Notes: generated from the letters alone by a model not told the origin. 64,000 nt of DNA from Gerris lacustris (GCA_951217055.1 OX578286.1:15401050-15465049); one strand, 5' to 3'; shown: positions 27,201-42,100, numbered from the stretch's first letter. Numbers and translations: made by a program.

Positions 27201-28491
27201 TGGTGTCAGTTCTGAAATTTATGGTATTGGGAGTTTTGGAAATAGAACACATGTCAAGGATATTACATTTAAACTTGTTAAGTTCTTGGACACAAATCTT
27301 AATACCTTCAAAGTCAAAAATTATGTTGAGTATTAAAGTAATAATTAATTAAAGCTGTGGAATTGGACTGCTCTGATGATGCTAATACATTTAGCGAAAT
27401 GTTAGTAACAATTTTTTGTTTATTTTGACAGCATCTCACTGACATACTCTCTCATTATACTTGAACTGTCTTGAATCACCTCAATTATCCCGTTTAAAGT
27501 ATTCATAAAAATAATGGAATTCCCTGATAGTAATGTCTCTTTGCGTTAAAATAATGAACCCTTCTTTTTGGTGGATATATTTCAATAAGTAGTACATTAC
27601 ATGAGTATAATTTATGCATTATATGATGGTGAAAACTCTGCTAAATATTATTGTTATAGTTGATAATCCTTTCTTATAATAATTCACCTATTATAATAAT
27701 TCACCTATTATAATAATTCACCTATTATAATAATTCATCTATTATAATAATTCACCTATTATAATAATTCACCTATCATAATAATTAATCTTCAACTGGT
27801 TCTAGGTCACACAATATAGGAAGTTAAAGAAAATATTATTTCATGTTCTTAAGGCAATATTTCACCTTCTCCCGAGGCATCTTCAGGCCTGCTAATAATT
27901 GTTCTCATTAGGTCATACATTTAGTTAATCCAATTAAATTTAAACTCAAAACTCTGTATATATATTACTTTTCTGTGACCAAAGAACTTAAAATTAGAAT
28001 TCATTCAAGTAAATCTAATACTTCTTTAGATAGAATTTTCTTTATTTAAATAACTATTAAGACGGGATGTTCAATCCAGTATACTTAGGGACAAAAGTCA
28101 CATTTACTTTTATAAGGGGAGTAACAGACTATAAAAAAATCGTTCCTTACACCTTCATTAGATTGTCACACCCCCCTGGTATTTGTATAAGAGGTGTAAT
28201 CATCTTAAACTTTAGTAAAAACTTTTTTTACTTCTCCTTAGACGAGGAAGAAAGCCACATCTAATATCACAAGTACAAACTTTCAGCATCACTCATGTGA
28301 TTTAAGGTAAGACCATTTTTCTCATCTAAAAAATCAGTCCGAGACAACACAGACAAACTTTCTCATATACGAGTTCATAATTACTTAATTTCTCGATATC
28401 ACCTCGGGGTATGATTTTTATGAACATGTACGCCAAATTTCGTCAAATCGGCCCAGTAGTTTAGGCTGCAGGCGTCTGCAGTCTGCCCAGA

Positions 28492-28530
<39 letters not shown>

Positions 28531-31500
28531 CACTTTTTTTTGGACTCAAGGGACCTCAAAACGTGTAAATCCATAAAAATCTCAAAATCAAATTTTCGTA
28601 CCACCAATACTTTCTCTTTATATAAGATAGTATAAAAAAGAAAGTTCTTGAGCTTTCAAATAATTTCTATATTGGGAATTTGTATGAGTGATTTGTTATT
28701 GAATTATTTTTAATATGATTTCAGGAAGTTTTATAACAATCTAGTTGTTCATCACTCTTTATTATTATTTATATCATTAATAATTATTCTGCACGTAATG
28801 GTAATGTAAGAAAATTGTAATTTTTAGACAGTGTTAAATAAAATAAGATAAATAAATACTCAATATTGATTTTGCCATATTTGTTTATTTATTGTTTTCC
28901 TTTTTTAATTATTTTTTATTTTATTAATTTTCTTTTACATTAGTTGTACAATAAAATAATGGTAAGCATAAAATTATGGTGTGTTATTTCAGGAACAATA
29001 TTTTCTTGAAGCATGTGTTTGTAGAGTTGAAAAGAGTGTCTCTTGAGTTATTATTTTTTATTTGTTTATCATTATTATTAGTGTCTACTATTAATACATT
29101 TTTATATTATTATAATATATTTATAGCTGTAACGATATAATTTATTAATCTAAATAAATTAAATAGTAATAAGTTATAGCACTTTAAAACAAATTTATAT
29201 TAATTATCCATTTTTTTCTAAATAGTTAAATCTAAAATAATATGATTTTTTAAATTTATTTACCTGATGAAGTAACTGAGCATGTTTTTGAACGGTAATT
29301 GTAGGTGTATCGGCATTAGTTCTCTCTGAATTAAGTGATTTCTTTAGTTCTTCAATTTGTATTTTCATGACTTCAATCTAAAAAATGAAATAACTATCTC
29401 AGTACACAATAAGAATCAAATGAAAATTACAAGTTCAAAGTCAAAACACATTATAGAAATGGTTTGTGATTATGTCTAAAGAGATTGCACAAAATTCTGG
29501 CTTGAATGCATTTTTTTACTACGTTTTTATTAGCTTGCTTTCTTGTTTGTTTGTCCGGACAAATCTGGCAATCGATTTCTAACTAACTTCCCGAATAGCT
29601 AGACATTTGAAACTTTTAGCATAGCTCAGAACACTATGACAATGCATTATTTTAATACTTTTAGCCATCTTTCAGAAGAATTTAATTGGTTTTCAGCAAA
29701 TTTTGCTGTACTGAAAGTTAGTTCGGAAAAAATCCGCAAGTTATTTTATTTGTTTTGCCATGTCCCCATATTGACGAAATCTTCATTTTGACGGGTCTCA
29801 AATTTGTGATAGGTAAACATTGAATGACAGCAAAACAGGAAATATCGATTATATTATTTATCGATTATATTATTTCAAATATATCGATGGCACGCTTTAG
29901 ATTTGGTGTAGGGGAGATCCGTTCTACAAAGATTTGTCCTTTTAAAGGTTTAAGATCAGCTCTCTATATGGTTGTCATTTATGTGAAGTAAATAAATTCG
30001 GAACTATTTTTTTTTTTCACTAACATTATAATATTATATACCAATAACAATTTTATGATCAACATTACAAAGGATTCAACAGAAAATTTAAAAACGTAGT
30101 ATATAAAAAGTTCTTTTTATCTTGAAATTATTTAAAAATATTGTTGTATTGACAGAGATTTTACGGTGAACAAAACTTAATGAATCGTTTATTATCACTT
30201 GTTGAAAGAAATAAAACACGGAAATTATAAGACATAAGTTTATTGGTCTATACCACAAGTTTTAATTTATTAGAAATCAGACTGGTTTAAGCCAATTTAT
30301 AAAAGTGTGACGCCTATCTTCAGTGACATATTTCCAGACTGACGAGAAGGTAAGGGGCAAGGGTTTAGGACATAAGATCGGATGGGGAGTGAAATTCGTG
30401 GAATAGCGGCTGTGAGGGGTTTTCAATTGGATTAAGAGCAAGGGCAAGCGCCAAGCTCTAAGGTCTAGGTCTGTAAAGGAAGTACAGTAGAACCTCGATT
30501 ATCCGAACCCTCTATTATCCAAACTCGCCACTGATGAGGTGGTTAGAGTACTCGCCACCTTGTTGAGAGTAAAACAGACAAGAATTCATGATTTTTTCAA
30601 ACCTAACTGAGAAAAATGTGCTGTTTTACACATGTATGTATAACATTTTTATTCTAAAAAATATAACTACCTTTAAAATAACATTGTATACTTAATTGAT
30701 TTTTTTAATATATATTTTTGTTAATAATGAACCTTGATTATCCGAACTTTTCGATCATCCGACCCACCTCTGGTCACAATTTGTCCAGATATTCGAAGTT
30801 CTACTGTATGTACAGAAAATTACAGGTATGAATCATGACTACACTTAAGTTATACAAGTTTACTAGATTCTAAGGTAAGAATACTCTAAAAATATCACAA
30901 AATAACAAATAATAAAAAATAAGAAGAAATTAATAAGTAGCATAATTATTAAACTTATTAATTTATTTTTATTGTTTGTTATTTAGTAATAATTTTTAGT
31001 CTCTCCTTTTCTTAGATTTTAGTAACTTTTAGCAACTTAAGTGTAATCATTATTCATACCTGTAATTTTCAGTACATACGTCCTTGCAAAACCAGCTTTC
31101 AACTGCAAGAGGTGATAGTCATTGTTGAAGAGCTGGAGTCAGGTGAAACAGGAAGTCTGTGTTCATAGCTCTTTCCAGATAAAACTCTATATAACACCTA
31201 GTTACATCTCTCCAGGTGATTGTCGTTGCCGGAGAGCTGGAGTCAGGTGAACCTGGAAGTCTGTGTTCATAGCTCTTGCCAGATAAAACTCTATATAACA
31301 CCTAGTTACATCTCTCCAGGTGATTGTCGTTGCCGGAGAGCTGGAGTCAGGTGAACCTGGAAGTCTGTGTTCATAGCTCTTTCCAGATAACACTCCTAGT
31401 TACATCTCTCCAGGTGATCGTCGTTGCCAGAGAGCTGGAGTCAGGAAAACCTGGAAGTCTGTGTTCATAGCTCTTTCCAGATAACACTCCTAGTTACATC

Positions 31501-33065
31501 TCTCCAGGTGATCGTCGTTGCCAGAGAGCTGGAGTCAGGAAAACCTGGAAGTCTGTGTTCATAGCTCTTTCCAGCTATCTAAGGACTCCTAGTAACATCT
31601 TACATCTCTCTGCCTTCGATGATGACAAATTAATGTTGAATGCTGGTTCTGCCTTAGCTAAAGCTATTATAGAGAGGCAGTATCACTCTACTTCAATCTC
31701 CTCTCAATCATTAACATCTTTTTTCATAATATAAAACAGTTAAGAAACAAACAAAAAATTGATATTTTAAAAGTATTACCTCTGCTTCAAGATGGAGTTT
31801 CTCCTGTTTCAGTGAAGTTGCCATGGCAAGAGCAGATGTTTTCTCCTTTCTTACATGCTGAAGGATATCCATAAGTACTTTAGATTCTTTGTTCAAGTTT
31901 TCACTAACTGCTTCTTGCTGTAAACAAATCAATAGAAAGATTATTTAATTTTCTTTTAAGAATAAGACCGTAAAGATACCACAACTTATAGTACTTCTTT
32001 AGATTGTTACTCCCCTATGTTATTTTTTTAAAACAAATAAAACACTAAATAAATATTAAGACAAAGGGATATTTAGTCCAATGTACTTTGGGACAAAGGA
32101 ATATCACACTTGTGATTTGTAAAGGGAGTAACAGTCTAAATAAGAACATTCTGTACACCTTCTTTAGATTGTTACTCCCCTCTGTTTTCTTTATAAAGGG
32201 GAGTAACAATCTAAAGAAGTGCCCAACTTATAATATAGTTAAAGATTAGAATAAAATAAAAAGAGCCACGGTTTTTTATTAAAAAAAAACCACATAGTTT
32301 AACCAACTAGTTTAGTAAAATTCATTTAAATCATCAGAGTTATGTACTATAATAGACTATACTAGATTTACAATCATAACATAATGACCTTAATAGGAAC
32401 TATGGTAACCTATAATACCTCCTTTTAAAAAATTTGTATACAACGACAATAACATTTATGCAATTTTGTTTACAATTTTTTTTATGTCCCACGAATTCTT
32501 CTACAAAAAACAAAATTCATAGAAATAGGTATATAGAATCGACCGAAAAACTTTCTGTAAATTAATATTGGCGGTGTTTTTGCATCCCTTTATTTTCTTA
32601 GAACCATTTTTACGAGTTTCTTGCAATAGCAATCTAATTTTGCATATTCTACTTCCATTAGTTTAAGTGGAATATGAAACATCTTTGATAAGTATAGAGA
32701 AATATCTTTTAATCACAGTTTAAAATTTGTTTCCGATGTTCATAAAGCTCTTGAGTTTATAGAGCATAATTAATAACTCACAGTACAAATGTTTAAAAGA
32801 AAATTACTTTCAGAAAAAAAAAATTAAATGAATGTAGATAAAGAAATGAAGAACAAAGAAGTTCCCTGTAAATATTCAATCAATATGAGTTCAGTGTCTA
32901 AAATTTTTAAAAAGCAGGATACAATAATTAAACTACAGGAAACAAATGGAGATTTTAAATAAAAGATCTAAAGGTATACAAGTATGAAGAAGTAGACGAA
33001 GCAGTTCTGTAATAGGTGAAATTGGTTTGGGATAAAAATCTTTCTCTTTCAGGAACACTATTTTT

Positions 33066-33104
<39 letters not shown>

Positions 33105-36100
33105 ATACAACGAAATTTCTATGCAACAACATAGTTTTGTTCTTGAACCATCAATTTCGTTATATGGAGGTCCAACTTTAAAGGAATCTAGGAACTAGAT
33201 GTTGGAACTCATTTTTAAGAGAAACAGACTCAAGGCGACAAAATGGAGTTGAGAATTAACATTAAGTGACCAGGTTCAATATGACTTAATGTTTCAAGTC
33301 ATTAAGCAGCTCATTTTAAAGGATTAAAAACTGACAAGAATTTTTTTTATAATTAGATCTATAAAAATAGATATAATCAAAGTTGTTAGTTGCCTTAATC
33401 AATATACCTGATCTTCCAGCGGTACAGGTGAAGGTGTAGAACCAATCTGTTCAGTCAATCTATCAATCTGTTCATGGAGAAGTTCATTAAGATGAGCTAC
33501 CTCTTGAACTTTTGTTTCTCCGTCTTTCGCTCGAGAGCCAAGTTCATTAAGTCTTTCATTAAGAGCATCCACTTCAAGCTTACGGGCTTCTTCGATTCCG
33601 GCTTTTTCTTCAACTGCCTTTTCAGCTGCCAATTTAGCTATTTTCACTTCTTCAACCATTTTATCTATTTCCTGCAAAACGAATATTAGAATAATATTAA
33701 ATTTAAATCAAATTATAATTATTATTAACTACGGGAAACAGACAGTGAAAAATACACTCCTGTGCCGGGATTTGAACCACGGGCCTCTATATGTCTGTTT
33801 CCCGTAGTTAATAATAATTATAATTTGATTTAAATTAAAATTTAACTTTCCGTAGTATGAAAACTACCAAAAACTTAAAAAATAATATTAAATAATAATT
33901 ATATATAGTAGAAGAAGATATCAATTTTCATTTAATTTATAATAGCTTTAATAATCAAAAGGGGGTAATAAATTACCCCTAAACATGAGAGGAAGATAGA
34001 CAACATTGTTAAAGAAACATCAAAAGTCAATTTAGAAAAAAAAAAAAACGAAGTAAAACATAAGACATAGGGAAGTGATAAGATCAGGAGTGATGAAGGG
34101 GAACAAGTCAGGTGCTCCTGTTATCTTGGAAGCCAAAAGTATTTAAGAGTTAAAATCAACCAGAACTTGAAATGGAAAAATATGTGCAATATCTTATGTT
34201 CAAAACTAAAGGAAATAAACTTGACAGTTGTTTATATCAAGTTTACGCTAAGTATATAATATACGGCTCGGTGTCAATCAATGCAGCAATATGGGATCCT
34301 AGAAGATGGGGTCAACCTGACTACATTTGAGCCTCAAATTATTATTTAAAAAAAAAAGAATAAATAAAATCAGTGCAGGAAAATCTATTAGATATGTCAC
34401 AGAAAATTTGTAACAAGTTTTTTGAGTGGAAGGACTAACCACACTGTATAACGTACAACAGGTAATGGGTCCAAAGAAGCTCATAAGCGAGAGTCATTGG
34501 CTCTCCTAACAATCAGGTTAAGCAGAATCAAGCATGATGACAATTTGGATGGGTGATCACAGATCTGGATTAAATTATCGAACCAAGCCTAGCATTGCTT
34601 TAACAAATGGGGGAGCTGCTCGAAAGAGTTAGCTACACCAAGTTTCAGCCTAGAAAACCATGGCTGACACTCGGGGATTGATAAAAAATCGAAATATGAG
34701 ACATGGTTTACAGACCAACACTTTAGTTTGATTCTCCAATCCGAATATGTCCGTTGGATCCACTGTTGGAACACCGTTGGAAGACACTGATCTGTGTCTT
34801 CTAGTCCAAGAGATAGCGTGTAAAAAAGTGTCTGACTAACATGAAGCTAGAATTTTGTGTATGAGTAAATCTTTTAGTGCCTTTTAAGAAAATGTGGTCG
34901 GCTAAGTTCGTCAGTGGGACATAGCTTGGCAATAGGCATTTGAAAAAAACATCGGTGGAGTGCAGCCATGTCCCGCCCTTTTTGGTGGACAATGTGATTT
35001 TCATGATCCTGAGTACGAAACTTAGTTAGTAGACCAAAAATCAAGTTGATGTTAGTTTGTCACTTAATAGGTTAGTTAGTCAATTAATATTACTCCAAAT
35101 CAAAGATATCACCTTGCACGCTATCTCCTGGACTATTCTGGTGTAAAAACTCTAAGAACTAAAAAAAAAAAAAACAATAGGTGATGTTGGCGAGGAAAAA
35201 ATACAGGTTTGTTAACTATACTTAGCAGAGAAACTGATAAACCCTACTAGTTGAAGTAACTTCTATAAGGTACTTACCAATGTAAGGGACATAGACTTCA
35301 CATTTACAGTCCAAACTTTAACCCAAATAATATCCCCCAAGCCATTATTTCATATAATTTAATTACCTGTTGAAGAGCAGCCTTAGCTTGTAATTCAGTA
35401 GTGCATCTCTCGGTTTCAACTCTAATAGCTTGAGAAGCTTCTTTAAGCTCAGTTTCCAGCCTGAGAGTAGCTTCTCTTTGTGAGTTGACTTCTTCCATAA
35501 GAGATGAGACTTTAGCCCTTAGAGATGCTAGTTCTCCTTCTCTCTGAGCTGCAATCTCGGCTTCAGCTGCACGACTAGTTGAAACTCTTATCTCTAGTTG
35601 TGTTATGGAATTTCTAAGTTCCATCTCCGTTTTCTTCAATTCACAAATACTGAAAACAAAAATAAAAATTTAGTATAGCTAGTGGATTTAATCATTTTGA
35701 ATGACCTTACACTAACATAAAAATATGACGGCGATCTAAAATCTTGGTCAATCATACTTATCCTTAGCAAAGAAACCTATGAAACCTACTTGCAGCAGCA
35801 AATTATGCATCCTAAAAAATTCTTCTTCCTGACAATCCTTATTTTAAATATTAATTTCATAATAAACTTATGTTTATTTATCAAAATCTCCCTTAAGCCT
35901 TTAAATTCTATATTATTTAAATTGTTACATTTTTAGTTAAAACTTATCTTGACTCTACAATAGACTAAAACTATGAACACATGGGATAAAAAACTAGCAA
36001 ACAGTTTTTTCTATAGGTATAGTAAACTAGCATATATGTTCACATGAGCTCTAGTTATAGTTATAGTGTTACTATCATATAGCTAAACAGAAATATCTCT

Positions 36101-39100
36101 GTACAGTGTAGCCTTACGAGAAGGAATCAAAACTAAATGTGTAGTAATTTTGAAGGGTTGCTACAGTTAAATTATGAAATTTTAATATTTATAACCTTCA
36201 CATTTGTTGTTTAAACCAATGCCTGAATAATCTCAACTAGTAAACCTACTTGGCCCTAAGGAAAAAGAATGTAGAAAAATCGCCAGAGGTTATCAACTAT
36301 ACACTATCCATTCTTGTTGGTATAGCTGCAAGTTTTCGTATAGTCTATTAAGAGGGTGTTCACACGATGATAGTTTTCTACTCTATTATGGCTAAAAAAA
36401 CCTAGCTTATAGTTCAACTAAATGGTCACACTATAGCAGAACTACACGCTAGTTTTCTATCCCCTGTGTAAGTAGTTTAAGTACAGCTCTACATTTTAAT
36501 CTTAAACATTGTAGTCAATATGCTACTGTGAGCAGTGAAGGGTCATGTATACCACCCTAGGGCGGTAAAGAAGAGAAATTCTAAAGAGAGATCACACCGA
36601 TGAACTTGAAATGTTTGATTATAATCAGAGAGAAAGTAAGAGTTAGGTTTTATAACCTGCACTCCGCAAACCTTCCTTACACCGTATTCATATTTACAAC
36701 ACACTTGTCTATTTAATTAAAAATATACATGACATAAACATAAAACCAACAACACTAGAGCACTCCTCAGCTTTCCAGCACATCTTGGTGGACCTTTAGG
36801 GGAAAAATGCTTACTTACCACCTAGGACGAGTTTAAGGAACGAACCAAATGTGAAGAATAGGGTTGATATTCTAGTTAATTTGTAGTATAGAACACTGAA
36901 ATATACTTTACTTCTATACAGAAGACATTTTTACAAATATTTTCTGTACAGAACAGTTATTATTCAATAGCAAAATATCTTTGTATGCAGAATTTAAATG
37001 GTAATTTAAGATATTCGAATAGATCTTACGTGTCATCAGATTCTTTCTTAAGTTGCTCATATTTCTCGGTAATTTCGACTAGTTGTTTCTCCGTCACTTC
37101 ACACATTTCCTTCATTTCATCACAACTTCTCTTCGAGTGCTGCAATTTCTCTTCCAAATTCTTAATATCAGTTTCATAGTCACTTATCTTCTTCTCTAAA
37201 TCTTTGATCTTGTTATCTGGAAAAAAAAAATATCAGTATAAATCAGAATTGTTATTACAATATAAGTATATATTTTTCTCTGTCTGTCTCCCTTTGTTAA
37301 TAATAATAATAATTATAATTTGATTTAAATTAAAATTTAAACTTTCCGTAGTATGAATACTACCTAAAACTTAAAAATGAAATATAAGATGTGTAAAGTA
37401 AACTTTTCCTTCTTTTGCTTAAAATGTTCACGATGGATGAACAATTGCTTAGCACAATGCAGTGCCTGGAGAGTGGAAAGTATGTATAGAACCTACATGG
37501 CTTTTGGTGCCGACTATCGACAAGTAAAAAAAAGTCAACAAAAGAGTAAGGTAACAAAGAAGTTCTATAATTAAACATTTATATGCCTAAAAAAGTTATA
37601 AGATATTTATAAAAAAATAAATTAAAATAGTCGAAAATAGTTGTGCTGATATGTCTTGCAGAGAGGTATAATATAAATATAATGTAAGTTGTCAGAGGAA
37701 AAAAGGTTCAGTAGAACTGGATGGAAAAGTGTTCTCTGGATACGCAGAAAGGGGCCCAAAACCTGAAATCTGGAAAGGCAAGGCAGTGAGGAGTTACTGC
37801 TTAACAATAATGCTATGTATATTGCAAGTTAAGGACCAAAAATAAGGTGATTGGAAATTGGAGCAGTGCTCAAAGTTAGAACCGAGCTCTACTCTTAAAA
37901 CAGCAAAATCTTTTTATTTATAATAAAATAATTTCAGTGAAATAACAGAATCAGAGCAGAGAATGGAATTAGAGAATAGAATAACATTAACGAAACAATA
38001 ACAATAACAGTAGTGAAGTTTTATATTATCTTCTTTTGACTGTTACTTCTCTTATAAAAACAGAAGTGTGATATTCTTTTGTCCCTAAGTAAACTGGACT
38101 AAACATCCCTTTGTCTTAATAGTTATTTAAACAAAGGAATGAATAACTAATTATATCCACTTATACTCTAAAAAAACAAAAAAACCAGGGAGTAACAATC
38201 TAAAGAAGATCCGAGAAGGCGGACAAGGAAGCAAACCTGCATCTAGTAGTAGCAGACCGGAAATTGCAGTTAACTGGTTGAAAGTCAGGTTAAATCAGCT
38301 ATTAAGAAGAAATTGGTAGGAGTGCTAACTGGACACTGCAGGCTCAATAGACATTTGGCGTTACTAAAGGTAGAGGACCCCATAAGTCCAGTGTGTGGAG
38401 AGGAGGAGGAAACCATTTCCTGGGGTGAGTGAAGGATATGGGAGTTTGCGCTTTCATATCTTAGGGAAGGGAGGAACTTGATTCACTGAAGTGGCAAGAC
38501 ATCCTCTCCTTCATAATCCAAACAAAAAGGGTTGAGGTGGTGGTGGTTTGATGGATGTGGGCACCTCTGGGGTTGGCAAAAAGGATCCAAATGTGGTCTG
38601 CTTGCTAGGCTAGGCCTCCCTGCCCCCTTACTGCAAACAATCTTAAGAAGTACCTAATATAATAGTTCATTGCAACTTGTTACTTGGGATGTCAGTGATT
38701 TCCTTCTGTTATAAAATAACGGAGGATCTGTTCTGTTATCGGAGCTGTTATAATATGAACTGTTATTCGAAAACAGGTTTTTTTTTTTGTTTTTTTTCTT
38801 CAATAACATGTTATTTTCACCGCACCTCTTATAGTTTTACTTATAGCTATCCATTTAAAATGTACGTGAGCAAAAGAAATGTCATAAGGAAGCTAAAAAT
38901 GACAAATTACCTCTTTCAATGACAGGTTTGGAACTTGATATAGCTGTTCCAAGACGGTTAGCTGCATCGTCCATCCTTTGTTCAGCAGCTGTAAGTGCTT
39001 CTCTAGCTTCTTGTAGCTCTCCTAGAGCTTTCTCTTTCAACTTCTTTTCCTCTTCAAGTCTATCTTTACTTGTCTTGGTTTGCTCTTCAAGTAATTCAAC

Positions 39101-42100
39101 TTTTTTGTTGAATTTTTCCTGTTCTTCCTATTAACAAATTAAACAATACATAGGTCTAAGTTGCAATAGATTCAATTTCATGGCTCAATATGACTGAATG
39201 ACACTCTTTCAATGCCTGGGAGACTTTGAGTATTACACTCTCTTAAATTTATCAAGAGGAACTTTTTATCAACTTGGAACTGCTTTGTAGAGCATAAGGT
39301 TGGTAAATGCCATCTTATAACGAAAAGACAGCAAATCCTAAACAGTAGTAAAGTACATTATTTACTCTTGAGATGCACATTAGTTGCTCTTGAAATGCAC
39401 ATACTAAATGACTGAAGCACCTGTTAATAGAACAGTCTTAGGAGACAAGTCAAATGTAAATACAACTATTTTTCAGGTAGTTCAATAAGATAATTTTCAA
39501 TATTTGCCACAGTTGCCCGAGTGCAAATTATAATACATTACTAAAAGCATTAAAGGCTTTCTAAATAGAAATTTATAGGTGTTATTTTGTACACATATGT
39601 TTTTCCTGGAGTATTTGTAATGAAACAAAAATTAAACTTTTTTCTTTTTTTTTACATTAAGTTAAAAGTTAAGACTTATCAACTTGTTTGATAAGAATGT
39701 ATCTCACAAATGATAAGATAATACACTGTCGGGTAGTAAAGGCCGGGATTAAGTTAAAAGTAATGTATACTAAGGCTCACCTCTAATTTTCTTCTCAAAG
39801 ATGACAGTTCTTTCGTGGCATCATCAAGTCTATCTTCTAATCTGCGTCTGCCCTCGGAATTGCTGCATTCAAACTGGGATTTTAAAGTCTCCAGATTGGC
39901 CATCAGCATTTCCTGCAAAAAAAGATAATGCTATTTTATAAATAACTGTTAATAAGTAGTAACCAATTAAAAACTTCAAAATGATCAGTAAGCATCCTTC
40001 ATTTCTCCTCTGCATAAAATGTTATTGTACATAATGTATATTTCAAATTTGTAAATTATCATGGCCAACTTCTAATCAATGCCTAGGGGGGAAGGGGGAC
40101 TTCCAGAGATATTGACCACAATTTGGGTACTTTGAGCAAACCTGGACAGCAGAAGACTTCCTTCAATAGATATTCTACTCCCACTAACAGAATCATGCCT
40201 GGTCAGAATGATATTATCTTTGATGTGAGTATTCTTTACATTTCGCTCCGTGGAATGGTAGGCTCACCAAAAATTAGCCATCAATGGATAATAAGGGGGG
40301 AGTAATTAGATGTGAAGGAGTTTCTTACACTCTGAGGTTAATTCACTGAAAAGCCCACGTAAGTACAGGAAGCTATCAGTTTTAGTGCTAAGAAATCTAT
40401 CAGTTTTAGACACAATTTCTTGCTTAAGGCGGCTATATACGAAGAGGAAATTCTTGAGGTTTGGACTGAAAAGTGAAGGCCAAGAGGAATTCCTGTATGT
40501 ATGTTGAGGTGGCCTTGAGGCCATCTGTGGACTTCAGTCCCTGAAATCCTGAACAAAAAAATATTTTTCACCTTGACGCTGGAACTATGTAGATGCAGCC
40601 CATATTGAGTTAATAGTGATATTAGTAGATTTCCTCTTCATATATGGCCAGCATTAAACTTAAAATAATTCTAATTTAAAGAGAATTAATAAATATTATG
40701 GACTGTACGAGTTTTCCATGGAAGACTTCTAAAGAGGTGGTTTTTGCGTAAACTAAAGACAAAATTGCACTTAAATAGTTACAGCCATTTCAAAAGATGT
40801 GACAATCCTTTAAACAAAAAATGGTTTAATTCCTAGAAATTTGTAAAAATGTTCCACAACAATTTTAGTTAACAGGACCAATTCTATCAAAATGATCATT
40901 GATACAATTTTTAAGTTTTTGGTAGTATTCATACTACGGAAAGTTTAAATTTTAATTTAAATCAAATTATAATTATTATTAACAATGGGAGACAGACAGA
41001 GGAAAATAGACTCCAGCGCTGAGATTCGAACCACGGGCCTCCTATATTTCCAGTACAGAACCTTCAAACAAATAATTAATATAAAAATGCCATTTTTCAA
41101 AACTGGTCTTATTTTCAACTTTTTTTTTTTTGGTTTCTGTATTCTTCACCTTAGTTGTATCTATGTGCAAAATTTGGGGAAGATTGAATGACGGGAAGTG
41201 GTTCAAAATTGGGGAAACGGAAATGTGCGATGAAACTTACAAAGCAAAGTAATATAAGACCAGTAAAAATGGTTTAATTCCTAGAAAGTTGTAAAATGTT
41301 CCACACCAATTTTAGGAAACAGGACCAATTCTATCAAAATGATCATTGATGTTATTTAGAATATTATAAAAATGTATACAATATAGGAGCCAAAAACATT
41401 TAAAAAGAACAAAAAAAAACCTACCTGTGCTACCCTGGTTTTTCTATCGTTGTTCCTCTCATTGAGAAGCCTCTTTTCAGAATCCTTCAAGAACTGATTC
41501 TCCTGCTTCAAGTTGGAAGCGGTCACTTCAGCAACTGATAATTTAGTCATGGCTGACATTGCCTCCTAAAATAAAACAAACATTAAAAATCATTAATATA
41601 TTGTACGGGTAATTTAATGGTTCTAGAGAGGTTCTACATTTAGATTACAGAACAATAAAATTGATTCAAATTACAACCTATTACATAATTAGAATCTATA
41701 CGAAGATATCAGTGTTAGTCTATGCCGATAAAATAGTCCTTTTGGGAGCTTTAGCTGAATGGCTGCATGAAATCATGCATTTGAGTAACGACATTACAAA
41801 GGAAAGGACTAATGTTTAACACCGCTAACACTGAGAGTATAGTTATCAGTAGAGAACACACCTGGCACAGGATAACGGTTCAGCAAAGGGTTTTAAAACA
41901 AGGTGAGGAGAAAGTATATTGGAGCAGTACACTTAGTGCAGACGGAAAAACTGAAGAATTGCTGCAGAAGATCATTATTGGGTAAGAAGAAAATCTCTAC
42001 CGCAACAAAATGGGGGTTTATAACTCGACACACTCTTACACATGGGTGTGAGTCCCGGGCTCGCACACCAAAAAGGATCAGTTGAATGCAGACTGCTCAA

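Noticed and set aside
27673..27790. CRISPR-like array
   Set aside because: Direct 18-bp repeats with no spacers in an animal intron; a simple satellite.
28501..28530. Poly(A)/poly(T) tail marking a processed pseudogene
   Set aside because: No gene-like sequence is attached on either side; it is part of an old repeat or simple sequence.
31119..31393. Overlapping open frames encoding repeats with SYEHRLPGSPDSS
   Set aside because: They arise from the 104-bp minisatellite and have no other coding evidence.
38919..39134. Plus-strand Ser-rich open frame
   Set aside because: It is the antisense of Megator exon 17, whose own frame is conserved and correctly spliced.
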